This document shows positions 40,581 through 50,598 of a DNA stretch of 64,000 nucleotides, one piece after another. The notes under the pieces are model-generated. The model was not told the DNA's origin and searched no databases. It was given only the letters and a program-made list of their open reading frames with translations. The stretch's first letter is position 1, and the number at the start of each line of letters is the position of its first letter. A program made the position numbers and the translations under genes. Location: assembly GCA_016712275.1 (NCBI GenBank), contig JADJRI010000018.1, positions 1 through 64,000 of the forward strand, in the 5' to 3' direction. The DNA comes from Planctomycetota bacterium (GTDB taxonomy: Bacteria; Planctomycetota; Phycisphaerae; UBA1845; UTPLA1).

Positions 40581-42657
40581 ATGCGACGAACGATTGGTTT
40601 GGGCGTGGTGGTTTTTTCCCTTGCACTTTGTGCCCAGGGCGTGCATGCGGATGAGGGGATGTGGCTGCCGAACAAACTGCCGGTGAGTGAATTGAAGGCT
40701 AATTACGGTTTCACGCCAACGGCGGATTGGGTTGACCATGTGATGCAGGCGTCGGTTCGATTCGGCAACGGCGGATCTGCGTCGTTTGTGTCGCCGGACG
40801 GACTCGTCATGACGAACCATCATGTCGGATCGGAGGCGGTTCAGGATTTGAGCACGAAGGATCGCGATTACATGGGAGAGGGATTCTATGCCCGAACGCG
40901 CGACGAGGAAGTGAAGTGTCCGGGTGTCGAGCTGAACGTGCTGAAGAAAATCGAGGAGATTACGGATCGCGTGAATGCGGCGGTGAAGCCGGGCATGAGC
41001 ACGGCCGACGCGGCGGCTGCGAAGCGCGTGGTCATGGCGGAGATCGAAAACGAGGCCAAGAAGACGGGACTGCAACCGGAGATTGTCACGCTGTATCAGG
41101 GCGCGCGGTATGACCTTTATTTGTACAAGCGCTACACGGATGTGCGGCTGGTGATGGCGCCGGAATTGCAGACGGCGTTTTTCGGCGGCGACGTGGATAA
41201 TTTTGAGTTTCCGCGGCATTGCCTCGATGCGTGTTTCTTCCGGGCGTATGAGGACGACAAGCCTGCGAAGATCGAGCATTTCCTGAAGTGGAGCGAGAAT
41301 GGGCCGAAGGAAAAGGAGCTGCTGTTTGTTTCGGGGCATCCGGGGCGCACGCAGCGTCTGCATACGACGGATCATCTCAAGTTTCTGCGGGACGTGTGGA
41401 TTCCGCTGATTCTGGAGTCGTATAACCAGCGCGAGGTTTCACTCATACAGTTTGCCTCGCGTAGCGACGAGCACAAGCGCATCGCGCTCGAGGATCTGCT
41501 CTACATTCAGAACGGCCGCAAGGCATTCGGGGGAATTTTGGCGGGCCTGCTCGATGAACGCATGCTGGCGACCAAGGACCATGAGGAACAGGCATTGCGG
41601 GCGTATGTGAACGGAAACGAAGACCGGAAGAAGATGTATGGCGGCATGGGAGGCGCTCACCAAGGCGATCGACGGCGTGAAGCCCTACTATGCGAGTTAT
41701 CTGCTGCTCGAGAACCGGCGGACGAAGCTGTGCCGGCTTCATGACATTGCGTCGAAACTGGTTCGGGCGGCGGAAGAGAAGCGCAAGCCCGATGGCGAGC
41801 GGTTTGACGAATATCGCGATGCAAACCTGCCGTCGCTCGAACTGGATTTATTTTCGTCGCCCGATTGAAGATGAGTTGGAGCAACTGCGATTCGAGGACG
41901 GACTGATTCGGCTGGGCCGCATTCTGGGCGGGGGCATCCGGCGGTGAAGGATGCGTTTGGCGGTCTCGATGCCCAATCGCGGGCCTCTTCGATCCTGACG
42001 GTGACAAAGCTGCGGGACATCGCGTTTCGCAAGAAGCTGTATGACGGGGGGTCGGTGGCGATCGAAGAATGCGACGATCCGATGATCCAATTCGCGCGAA
42101 CGATGGACAAGCACGCACGGGCGCTCCGCGAGCGGTATGAGAAGGAATTTGAGAGCGTCGAGAAGGATGCGTATGCGAAGATCGCGAAGGCCCGGTTCGA
42201 CATGCTGGGCGACCGGGTGTATCCCGATGCGGCTTTCACGCTGCGTTTTACCTTTGGCGTGATGAAGGGTTACGAGGAAGCCGGCCGGCAGATCGCACCG
42301 ATGACCACGATGGGCAGCGCGTTTGAAGTCGCCGGCGAGCACAAGCAGACCGAGCCCTATGCGCTGCCCAAGAGCTGGCTCGATCACAAGGCGAAGATCG
42401 ATCTCAAGACGCCGTTCAACTTCGTGACGACGCACGACATTATCGGCGGCAACTCGGGCAGCCCGATGTTCAACCGCGCGGGCGAAGTGGTTGGGTTGAT
42501 CTTCGACGGCAACGTACACAGTCTGGTATGGGACTTTCAATTCGATGAGGAACGTGGACGGGCGCAGCTGGTGCATTCGAGCGCGATCATCGAGGCGGCA
42601 CACGAAGCGTTACGCACGACCGGCCGGCGGACCCAGTTGACCGGCACAAGGAAGTGA
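40581..42657 (+). CDS. S46 family dipeptidyl peptidase (DPP7/DPP11 type; three frame breaks)
   Basis: An exported serine peptidase of about 692 residues that removes N-terminal dipeptides. ATG 40581 lies six bases after GGAGAG and gives a signal peptide (LGVVVFSLALCAQGVHA). The chymotrypsin-like fold has His in MTNHHVGSEAV, a conserved FFGGDVDNFEFPRHCLDACF segment, and Ser in DIIGGNSGSPMFNRAGEVVG. Breaks near 41640, 41865 (one extra C in CCC) and 41931 (one lost G in a G-run) connect the four open segments, e.g. LFSSPIEDELEQLRF and GGHPAVKDAFGGLDAQSRA. A strong terminator follows. With the S9 enzyme it suggests external peptide use. Confidence 0.88.
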
Positions 42658-43014
42658 ATCTGCTGCGTAAGCCGGCATTATGCGGCTCGTCCGCAATCAG
42701 GGACCGCGTAATCTTGGTGCGAGCGCCGCGAGGTGTTGATGCGGCGATGTGCCGACGCACGCAAGGCTTACAGGGGAAAGCCCGGCCGGACCCCCAACAC
42801 GCCGTTTGGCCGGGAACCGAAAACGCCGCCCTCCGACATCTGTGGGAGGGGACCTTCCAAGCCACGACCCGGCCGGGCCATTGCCCGGCCGGGTTGGTTT
42901 TTACCATTCGATGATCGGGACTGGGGAGTCGGCGCGATAGCCACTATGATACCCTGTTCGCTTGTTTTGGACTGATTTTGCGGATTATGAGAAAGCAATG
43001 GAAGGTGGATACGG
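42658..43014. other. Intergenic region between the S46 peptidase and mrp
   Basis: 357 bp with no supported gene. It contains GC-rich inverted sequences around CCGGCCGG/GGCCGGG (42775-42825) and the terminator at 42867-42902. The AT-richer 110 bp after that presumably holds the mrp promoter. Confidence 0.5.
42867..42902 (+). terminator. Rho-independent terminator after the S46 peptidase
   Basis: ACCCGGCCGGGC (42867-42878) and GCCCGGCCGGGT (42883-42894) form a perfect 12-bp stem with loop CATT, followed by TGGTTTTT. This is the strongest terminator in the window. Confidence 0.85.
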
Positions 43015-44091
43015 ATGGCGCTGACGGCTGAAGCGGTACGGAACGCCCTGCAGAATGTGATGGACCCGGAGTTGGGCAAGGACCTGGTTTCGCTGGAGAT
43101 GATCAAGGAGATCGGCATCGATGGCGGCCGCATCGGGCTGGGTGTGGAATTGACGACGCCGGGTTGCCCGATGAAGGACAAGATCAAGGGCGACATCGAG
43201 CAGGAACTCAAAAAGCTGCCCGGGGTGCGCGACGTGGAGATCAACTGGACGGCGCGGGTGCGGGCCACGCCGAAGCTGGCGGCGGCGATGCCGGGCGTGA
43301 AGAATGCGATTGCAATCGGCGCGGGCAAGGGAGGCGTCGGCAAGTCGACGATTTCTGTGTTGACGGCCGTCGGTCTGGCCCGCGACGGGGTGAAGGTCGG
43401 GCTGCTGGACGCGGATGTGTACGGCCCGTCGATTCCGAAAATGGTGGGGCTGGAATTCGAGCGGCCGACGGTGAACGGCGACCGAATCGTGCCGTTGACG
43501 GCACACGGCATCAAGCTGATGTCGGTCGGGTTTCTGGTGGAGCCGGAGAAGGCGGTTGTGTGGCGGGGGCCGATGGTGCATGGCTTGTTGCAACAGTTTC
43601 TGCGGCAGGTGGAATGGGGCGAGCTGGATTATTTGATTGTCGATCTGCCGCCGGGAACGGGCGATGTGCCGCTGACGCTGGCGCAGTCGCTGCCGATGAC
43701 GGGCGCGGTGATCGTCTGCACGCCGCAGGATGTGGCGCTGTTGGATGCGATCAAGGCGCTCAAGATGTTCCAGCAATTGAATGTGGACATTCTCGGCATT
43801 GTCGAAAACATGAGTTACTTCCGGGCGCCGGACACAGGCAAGGAGTATGACCTGTTCGGCCGGGGCGGCGCGCGAAAGGCGGCGGAAAAAACGGGCGTGC
43901 CGTTTCTGGGCGAGCTGCCGATCAATATTTCGATTCGGGAATCGGGCGATGCAGGGACGCCGACGGTGAATTTTGAAAAGACGGATGAGGCGACGCGCAC
44001 GGCGATTACGACCTTCGTGCGAAACATCGCAGGGCAGGTGAGCATACGCAATTCGTCGGGCGAGCCGGGGCTGGAACTCAAGATCACGTAA
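43015..44091 (+). CDS. mrp: Mrp/NBP35-type P-loop ATPase with N-terminal MIP18 domain
   Basis: A 358-residue Fe-S cluster carrier/assembly ATPase. Residues 1-90 form the MIP18/DUF59 domain (DPELGKDLVSLEMIKEI; TTPGCPMKD at 47-55). The ATPase has the deviant Walker A GKGGVGKST (104-112), then LLDADVYGPSIPKM and DYLIVDLPPGTGDVPLTLAQ. The usual CPxC motif that bridges an Fe-S cluster between subunits is absent: GIVENMSYF is followed by RAPDTGKEYDLFGRGG. It is intact, starts at ATG 43015 after GAAGGTGG, and stands alone. It is probably functional; cluster transfer through the missing cysteines is doubtful. Confidence 0.92.
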   Translation: MALTAEAVRNALQNVMDPELGKDLVSLEMIKEIGIDGGRIGLGVELTTPGCPMKDKIKGDIEQELKKLPGVRDVEINWTARVRATPKLAAAMPGVKNAIAIGAGKGGVGKSTISVLTAVGLARDGVKVGLLDADVYGPSIPKMVGLEFERPTVNGDRIVPLTAHGIKLMSVGFLVEPEKAVVWRGPMVHGLLQQFLRQVEWGELDYLIVDLPPGTGDVPLTLAQSLPMTGAVIVCTPQDVALLDAIKALKMFQQLNVDILGIVENMSYFRAPDTGKEYDLFGRGGARKAAEKTGVPFLGELPINISIRESGDAGTPTVNFEKTDEATRTAITTFVRNIAGQVSIRNSSGEPGLELKIT

Positions 44092-44135
44092 GTTCGAGTC
44101 GCCTTTGTAGGATTATTCTTTGGATACCCAAAAGA

Positions 44136-44172
44136 AAAGTGCCCGTCGAAGTCGGACTTCGGCGGGCACTTT
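44136..44172. terminator. Bidirectional terminator between mrp and the prepilin gene
   Basis: AAAGTGCCCGTCGAAG (44136-44151) faces CTTCGGCGGGCACTTT (44157-44172), a 16-bp stem with one G-T pair and a 5-nt loop. T-rich sequence follows on both strands (TTTGTCTTG on plus; TTTTCTTTTGG on minus). It serves both convergent genes. Confidence 0.8.
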
Positions 44173-44208
44173 GTCTTGATTAGCGGATTCGGGTGGCAAA
44201 AAATGCCA

Positions 44209-45089
44209 TTAGTTTGGCGTTGTTCCGGGCTCGGCCCAGATTGAATAGAGGTTGCTCTTGGCATACCGCGGATCAACGACGGTGTAGGCTGCGTGGCCGT
44301 CGAAGAAGCCGAGAGAGTATTTGTTGGGTCGGCCATGATAACCCTCGGCCACGCGCGGATTGACCGAGCCGGCGCGGAAGCGGGATCGACCATGTCGTAG
44401 GCCCATCGATTGAAGGCCGACTCGAGAAAGGACGAAGCGCGAACCCGCGCGCCGATCTTGCCGCGAAGGAGCGACTTGCCGTTCTTAGTCATGGTCGCAA
44501 TGGGATCGTAGCCGCTTCCATTCCAGGGCGGGCCTTCCATCCAATACCAGCTCAGGGCGTAGCTGGTGCCATTAAGCTGCCATGAGGAGTAGATGGGCGG
44601 CGATGTGGTGGGGCCGGAGCCTGTGAGCGGCGTTGATTCAAACTTGTCTGACGGGCATACATAGGACTTGATAACGGTCTTGCCTTGAATGCCCGGGGCA
44701 ATGTACTTATTGAATGGTCGCCATTCCGTGTTGTACTTATACGTCTCCATTCGGGTAGACCGGGTGAGCGATGGATGTCTGGAAGCCGCCAAAAATGAAC
44801 TCGGATGCGAAGTTGCAACTTTGCCCGTTGTAAAGAAACCGAGATGCCAGGGCAGCACATACTCGCCGCCGTGATCGTCAAAATACATGGGCACCACAGA
44901 AACCATGGTTCGCAGATTGTTCAAACAATAGGCCAGATTGCCGTTTTCCTTGGCCTTGCTGAGGGCGGGCAAAAGGATCGAAATAAGCAAGGCGATGATC
45001 GCGATGACCACGAGTAATTCAATGAGCGTGAAGCCCTTTGTGCGTTCCCGGCCGGGAATACGATTGCGAATGACTGTCCATGGTTTCAT
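44209..45089 (-). CDS. DUF1559-type prepilin-like protein (one frameshift)
   Basis: About 293 residues starting at ATG 45089. The type IV prepilin-like N-terminus has a leader, then KGFTLIELLVVIAIIALLIS with the Gly/Phe cleavage site and Glu at +5. It belongs to the planctomycete DUF1559 pseudopilin group, whose end carries the H-X9-DG motif: here YSLGFFDGHAAYTVVDPRYA. The frame breaks near 44382. One added base joins YDMVDPASA to GSVNPRVAEGYHGRPNKYSL. It lies 87 bp downstream of the zinc-ribbon protein gene on the same strand and ends at a bidirectional terminator. It is presumably processed by a prepilin peptidase and used in a secretion or pilus-like fibre. Confidence 0.88.
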
Positions 45090-45176
45090 AGTTCCACCCT
45101 TTTCTCTTTTGTTACTCCAACAATTCAATTGCAATTGACGGCACGCTGCAAATACGACGCACCGTGACATATAATT

Positions 45177-45562
45177 CTATTGCGGGCAATCCGGGCAGTG
45201 GCCGCGACCGCCATCGGCCGCTTCCGCCGGATAATACTTGTCATGAATCTCGCAGTGGTAGGCCGCGACCGCCGAGTTTTCACCGCACTTCGCACAGGGG
45301 TAGGTAAATCTCAAGCGGGCGTTTCTGCGAATTCTCCCTTCACCATCCGAGGGCTGAGGCACCAGCGTACGGATTTCGATGGTGGCCAGTTTCTCGGGCG
45401 TCTCTTGGTAGTGTGCACCACACGCCTGACAGATGATCTGCGTGTATGAAACTTCGCCCTCGATGGCAGGCGCCGCCTCCGAGCCGAAACTTGAATACAA
45501 GATTATGCCCGCCGCCAAAATGCGACGACTATGATGGCGATCTTTACGCCCTTACTACCCAT
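45177..45562 (-). CDS. Membrane-anchored zinc-ribbon-like protein (one frameshift)
   Basis: About 128 residues. ATG 45562 opens MGSKGVKIAIIVVA, and one base added near 45524 joins it to LAAGIILYSSFGSEAAP, giving a single N-terminal membrane helix. The alternative is a TTG start at 45518 that would cut the helix in half. The outer part has three CxxC pairs (CQAC, CAKC, CPDC), plus an isolated Cys-His stretch (YHCEIHDKYY), a likely zinc-binding module. It is upstream of, and in line with, the prepilin gene, so a role in the same assembly is plausible. The specific family is not recognised. Confidence 0.6.
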
Positions 45563-45985
45563 CCACTACCACCTTTTACCGATTCTGATCGAGAAGCGGT
45601 TTGAATCAAAGCCCCTTTTATTGAAGGCGACTTTGTTGTGCCAAAATTACACAAACACGCAAAACTTCGAATTCGAGGGCCCACGCCAGCTGCGTGTACC
45701 GCAATTCGCGAATGCGCCACGAATCGAAAGTCCATTACGTCGAAAGGATGTGTATCCGACCACCCGTCGGAACAATCCCACCGCCACCCAATACACCGTA
45801 TCTTAACAATGTTCCCCCCCAGAATTCCAGCCGAAAATAAGTTGCTTTCTTGGAAGCAGCGCTGGATCCCGGTGTCTTTGAGCGAAATCGGAGATGTGTT
45901 AGCGATAACAATTGGTATTCTTGCGTTGGAAGTCGCGAAAATCAACAAATTGGCGATTCAGAGGTTACCCCCTTACATTTCTGGC
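45563..45985. other. Divergent region upstream of radA
   Basis: 423 bp between the minus-strand zinc-ribbon gene and radA. One plus-strand frame is open from 45638 into radA but encodes Arg/His/Pro-rich sequence without similarity to RadA N-termini. I treat it as non-coding leader. Promoters for both directions should lie here; no convincing site was found. Confidence 0.45.
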
Positions 45986-47434
45986 GTGGCCAAGCAACAT
46001 TCTCAATTTGTGTGCCGTCAATGCGCGGCCGTACAGACGCGCTGGGCGGGAAAATGCGCGGCTTGCGGTGAATGGAACTCGCTCGAAGAGCGCGTAATCC
46101 AAAATGCAGTCGAAGACAAACATCGCCCGCTTGTGCCCACCGCCACTGATTCGCCGTTGGTCGTTGCACTGGGGGACATCCAGCCCGATTCGACCGTTCG
46201 GTATTCGAGCGGATTGTCGGAATTCGACCGTGTGCTGGGTGGTGGCATCGTTCCGGGATCGGCGGTTTTGATCGGGGGCGATCCGGGAATCGGAAAATCG
46301 ACCCTGCTTTTGCAGGTTTGCCATTCACTGAGTGAGTCCGGGCGAAAAACGATGTACGTGACCAGCGAGGAATCACTGGGGCAGACGAGACTGCGCGCCG
46401 AGCGATTGAGTATTGGGATCATCGATCGTGAGGGCATCCCGAAGCCCGCGAGCAAGTCGCGTGCCGGGAACGGTTCCGGGCGTGCAGCCGGGCAAGGCAT
46501 GCTGGTGGCGGCGCAGGCGAACCTCGACATTGTTTGCAATCTGCTGCAGGAACACCGGCCTGAAATCGTGGTGATCGATTCGATTCAGATGGTGTATCGT
46601 CCCGATTTGACGTCATCGCCCGGTTCGGCGTCGCAATTGCGGGATGCGGCGGCGCGGTTGATCTGGCTGGCAAAGCAAATGAACTTCGCGCTGCTGCTTG
46701 TGGGGCATGTGACCAAGGAAGGGTCGATCGCCGGGCCGAAGATTCTCGAACATCTTGTGGACTGCGTGGCGTACTTTGAAGGAGACCGGTTCCATTCGCA
46801 CCGGCTGGTGCGCGCGGTGAAAAATCGGTATGGCTCGACGGATGAGCTGGGCATTTTTGAGATGACCGACGGGGGGCTGTTGCCGGTGCCCGATCCATCG
46901 AAGCTGTTTCTCAGCGAGCAGCGCGCGGCGCGGCCGGGTTCGGTCGTGCTGGCGGCCTGCGAAGGAACGCGGACATTGTTGGTGGAAGTGCAGGCGTTGT
47001 GCGCGCAATCGGTGTTTGGTAATGCCAAGCGAAAGGCATCGGGCGTGGATGCGGGCCGCGTGGCGATGCTACTGGCGGTGGTCGAGAAGCACGCGCAGTG
47101 CGTGCTGGGCGATCAGGATGTATTTGTAAATGTGGTCGGGGGCGTGCGCGTGCATGAACCTGCGGCGGACTTGGCGATTGCGCTGGCGACGTATTCGGCG
47201 ATGACGAATCGGTCGCTGTCGACCGGGACGGTGGTGTGCGGGGAGGTTGGCCTTGGCAGCGAATTGCGCACGGTTCATCACATGCGGCAACGGGTGGGGG
47301 AGGCGGCGCGCGTCGGCTTCAAGCGGTTCCTGTTGCCGAAGGGCGCTGCGGCCGAATTGAAAAAGAAAGGCGGCGAATCGATCGAGATCGTCGCATGTGA
47401 AGGTTTGAATGATGCCATCAGACAACTCGAGTGA
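45986..47434 (+). CDS. radA: DNA repair protein RadA
   Basis: RadA/Sms is a DnaB-like helicase that promotes branch migration in recombination. From GTG 45986 the 482-residue product begins AKQHSQFVCRQCAAVQTRWA with the zinc finger CxxC...CxxC (about residues 10-27). The ATPase follows with Walker A GGDPGIGKST, then the RadA-specific KNRYG motif (VKNRYGSTDELG) and the Lon-like C-terminal domain (GGVRVHEPAADLAIALATYSA). The GTG is chosen because homology begins there; an upstream in-frame ATG adds 116 unrelated residues. The end overlaps the next gene by 26 bp. Confidence 0.93.
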   Translation: MAKQHSQFVCRQCAAVQTRWAGKCAACGEWNSLEERVIQNAVEDKHRPLVPTATDSPLVVALGDIQPDSTVRYSSGLSEFDRVLGGGIVPGSAVLIGGDPGIGKSTLLLQVCHSLSESGRKTMYVTSEESLGQTRLRAERLSIGIIDREGIPKPASKSRAGNGSGRAAGQGMLVAAQANLDIVCNLLQEHRPEIVVIDSIQMVYRPDLTSSPGSASQLRDAAARLIWLAKQMNFALLLVGHVTKEGSIAGPKILEHLVDCVAYFEGDRFHSHRLVRAVKNRYGSTDELGIFEMTDGGLLPVPDPSKLFLSEQRAARPGSVVLAACEGTRTLLVEVQALCAQSVFGNAKRKASGVDAGRVAMLLAVVEKHAQCVLGDQDVFVNVVGGVRVHEPAADLAIALATYSAMTNRSLSTGTVVCGEVGLGSELRTVHHMRQRVGEAARVGFKRFLLPKGAAAELKKKGGESIEIVACEGLNDAIRQLE

Positions 47435-50400
47435 TTTACTGACCACGCCATCGGACGGAGCTCGGCAAACGAGCGGGATGATTGTGCTCGTGGCGGGCCT
47501 CGCGCTTGTGGCGGGCGGACTGCTCATGTGTCCCGCCCAGTTTTCCGAGGCGCACCGCAAAGAGACCGGGCTACTCAAAACTGCGATTGCGGCGATGGCG
47601 TTGGTGGGTCCGGAAGCGGAGGCCGGGCGGTTTCCCACCATGCGGGGGGTGGAGATACGCAATCTTGTTTTCTATCTTGGTGCAGCGGTGTTGACGCTGA
47701 TCGGCGGCATCCGGCTGATCTCGTGCCAGTCGAGGCCGATGCTCTCGCGGGACGATTTCTGGAATTGGCGGGAGCGGGCGGGCAGTCCGCTGTTCTGGTG
47801 GGGGGTGCTGCTGGCGGTAAGTGTCATCTCTTCGGCATTTTCAAATGCAAGCGACGTGAGCATGGGGCAGTCGGTGAGTCGCATGCTGTTTGCCGCCTGG
47901 TGGTGGCCGATCGCGGCGCTGTTGCTGCCGATGGGCGCGCGTCGGCTTAGCGGTTTTTTGGTTTTGGCGGTGGGCTTGTGCGCGCTGATGGGGTTGTGGC
48001 ATTTTGGCGAACGGGTTTCGCCGGGGTGGTTCGGCGCGCTGTTGTCGAAGCGGGAATTGCCGGGGCTTCGACTTGAGTTTCCGATCGGGAACAGCCTGTG
48101 GTTTGGCGGGTTCTTGCTGCCGGCGATTTTTGTGGCGCTGGGGTTGGGGCTGGATTCGTTTACAAAGCCGCGCGTTTCCGACGCAACGGATGGTGAAAAT
48201 GCCAGCGCGGCCTGTGGACCCGAAGTGTGCATGGGGGCCAAGTGCAAGATTACGGGCATCGCGGCTTGGATAGCGCTGCCGATCATCGGCCTGGCGCTGG
48301 TGTTGACGCAGGCGCGGTCGTCGGCCTGGGTGGGCTTGGGCGCGGGTGTCATCAGTGTGGCATTTTTTGCCGCCGGCAAGAAGGCGCGGCCGGGCATTGT
48401 GCTGGCGGGATTGCTGTGCGCGCTGGCGGGTGTTTGGTACATCCAGGGCTTGCGGCAGACGGGGGAAATGGGCGAGCGGGCACATTCGATTCGCACGCGA
48501 CTGAACTACGAGTGGCCGTACGCGTTGACGCTTTTCTCGCAGAAGCCGGTGGGTGGGCACGGTGAAGGGGGCTACACGATGCTGGCGCCGCAGTTTTCGC
48601 GTGAGGACCAGATCGACGAGCCTTCGACGATGGCATTCTCGGAGCGATGGTGGTATTCGCACGCGCACAACGAGTTTCTGGAGCTGCTGGCCGATCTGGG
48701 TGCGATCGGTGCGGGCGCTTTCATCTTGGCACTCGGCATGACGCTTTATTATGCGGTCAAATATTGTGACATTGCGCGAGCCGACGTGAACGGTCGTCCG
48801 CATCGAATGCTTGTCATCGGGCTTGCGGCCGGTCTGTTCGCGATGATGATCGAGGAGTGTTCGAGCGTCGGGCTGCGTAATCCGGGGTTGCCGCCGATCT
48901 TTCTGACGGTGTGGGCGATCCTGTGGGCGCTGATTCGCAGTGAGCGGCGGGCGGGGAAAAAGGTGGCCGAGGGTGATCAGCGGCTGAACGCCGGCGTGTT
49001 TCGAGGAGCGGGGCTGTTTGCAGTTGCGGCGAGTTTTGTGCTGGGCTTTTTCGGGGTTCAGGACTGGCGGGCGATTCGTGCCAGCTATGAGGCACAGCAG
49101 GCGATCGTGCTCGGCGAAACGGAATTCGCCGCGGCGCAGGCCGACTTTGCCGGCGAGAATTTGCTCGATCCCTTTCAGCGGCTTTGCGCGCGAATGTACG
49201 GGATCGATGCGCGATCGAGAGCCTTCGCGGACATGGTTTCCAAGAAGGATGCGCTGACCGACGAGGATTTGTTGCTTGCAACAGACGCATGGATGCGGTT
49301 GGAGCGGCTGGGCTGGGTCGCGCCGCGTTTCCTGAATTTGTCCCGATTCGCGTCAGAGATTTCCGCCAATATGGCGAGAGCGTATCAGGCTCGCGGCGAA
49401 GCGCCGCTCGCACAGGAATACAGGAAGCTGCACATCACAAGACTCGCCCAGTGGTCGAATGACGATCCCTTCAATACGCAAATCGTGCAGCAGCTTTGGG
49501 GCATTTTGAATGAAGCAGCGCCGATGGATCGGCTGCTGTGGCTGCGGCGGCTGATGCGGCGCGGCGAAATGGATGACGCCACGCGCATGATGGCGGAGGA
49601 TTTGTTTCGGCGCATACCGGGTTCCGTCAATGCGTTGAATGGTCTGGCGGTCGTGGCGATGAAGGACGCCAATCTGCCTGCCGGGCAATGGAGCGACCGG
49701 CTGTCGCCGGAGACGCTACGACTTTATGCGCAGTTAAAAGACTGGGGTGGCGAGCCTGCGGCGGCGGAGCAACTCGCGAAGATGGCGGAGGCGTGTTATG
49801 CGAAAGCGGGACCGGCGCTGTTTGCGGCGCATTCCGCGGTGATACGCGAGTCGGTAGTTTATGCGCTGCATGCCAGCCCCACGTCGCGAACGGATGAACT
49901 GTTGCGCGAATTGGTGCGGGCGCATGTCATTATGAATGGCCCAATGGAAGTGACGGAGGATGCGGCCCTGAGAGTGCCGTTGCCGGATGAGAAAGGCATT
50001 ACGCGCGTGCTGGTGCTGGCGGCCGCCGGGCGGGATGAAGCGTTGAAGGCCCAGCTCAAGGCCATTGCCGGGCGATTCGGCGGCGATTCGCCGACACCGG
50101 CCGATGTGTATGTTTCGCTGGCGGATCAATTCGTGCAAAAGCCGCAATTCGCAGAATTGACGATGCAATGGGCGAAGAAGGCGGCGGAACTGGATGAGAC
50201 AAAGCCACTGGTGCATTACACGCTGGCGGCGCTGTATCTGAATCAGGGCGACGACAAGATGGCGGAAAAAAGTGCCCGCCGGTTTATCGAGCTGCTTCCG
50301 GATCGCGATCGGGCTTTTGCGGCCTTGCAGGATCGCGAGCGGCGCAGGCCTGAAAGCCCGATGTGGGCGCGACTTAGATCGGACTATCCGGATTTTCCGG

Positions 50401-50498
50401 AGTTGCCGCTGGAGGCCGCGCCGACGTCGCAGCCATCATCGCAGCCCTCCGCGACTGGGGCGGAGAGTGACGTGGATGTGACATCGCGGCCGAAATGA
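47409..50498 (+). CDS. O-antigen ligase-like membrane protein with C-terminal TPR region
   Basis: A 1,029-residue protein. The first half has about ten membrane helices and the Wzy/WaaL-type periplasmic loop with GEGGYTMLAPQFSRED and WYSHAHNEFLELLADLGAIG, the latter including the conserved H-x-E-like motif of O-antigen ligases. After about residue 560 the chain is soluble and helical with TPR-like repeats (MQWAKKAAELDETKPLVHYT, then LAALYLNQGDDKMAEKSARR), ending in a Ser/Pro tail. It probably polymerises or transfers surface glycan. It starts inside the end of radA (ATG 47409, or 47412). No other glycan genes are adjacent, except a GT39-like gene 4 kb on. Confidence 0.75.
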   Translation: MMPSDNSSDLLTTPSDGARQTSGMIVLVAGLALVAGGLLMCPAQFSEAHRKETGLLKTAIAAMALVGPEAEAGRFPTMRGVEIRNLVFYLGAAVLTLIGGIRLISCQSRPMLSRDDFWNWRERAGSPLFWWGVLLAVSVISSAFSNASDVSMGQSVSRMLFAAWWWPIAALLLPMGARRLSGFLVLAVGLCALMGLWHFGERVSPGWFGALLSKRELPGLRLEFPIGNSLWFGGFLLPAIFVALGLGLDSFTKPRVSDATDGENASAACGPEVCMGAKCKITGIAAWIALPIIGLALVLTQARSSAWVGLGAGVISVAFFAAGKKARPGIVLAGLLCALAGVWYIQGLRQTGEMGERAHSIRTRLNYEWPYALTLFSQKPVGGHGEGGYTMLAPQFSREDQIDEPSTMAFSERWWYSHAHNEFLELLADLGAIGAGAFILALGMTLYYAVKYCDIARADVNGRPHRMLVIGLAAGLFAMMIEECSSVGLRNPGLPPIFLTVWAILWALIRSERRAGKKVAEGDQRLNAGVFRGAGLFAVAASFVLGFFGVQDWRAIRASYEAQQAIVLGETEFAAAQADFAGENLLDPFQRLCARMYGIDARSRAFADMVSKKDALTDEDLLLATDAWMRLERLGWVAPRFLNLSRFASEISANMARAYQARGEAPLAQEYRKLHITRLAQWSNDDPFNTQIVQQLWGILNEAAPMDRLLWLRRLMRRGEMDDATRMMAEDLFRRIPGSVNALNGLAVVAMKDANLPAGQWSDRLSPETLRLYAQLKDWGGEPAAAEQLAKMAEACYAKAGPALFAAHSAVIRESVVYALHASPTSRTDELLRELVRAHVIMNGPMEVTEDAALRVPLPDEKGITRVLVLAAAGRDEALKAQLKAIAGRFGGDSPTPADVYVSLADQFVQKPQFAELTMQWAKKAAELDETKPLVHYTLAALYLNQGDDKMAEKSARRFIELLPDRDRAFAALQDRERRRPESPMWARLRSDYPDFPELPLEAAPTSQPSSQPSATGAESDVDVTSRPK

Positions 50499-50598
50499 GA
50501 TTTGAGGGGCGTCCGAATGTCGAACCTTCGGACAAACAGGCGATATGCGACGGAAAGTGAGCGAATCCCAACCTACTTTTTGTCCGGGCTTCGTGCGA

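Noticed and set aside
45638..45985. In-frame N-terminal extension of RadA
   Set aside because: RadA homology and the zinc finger begin at GTG 45986; the extension is Arg/His/Pro-rich and unrelated.
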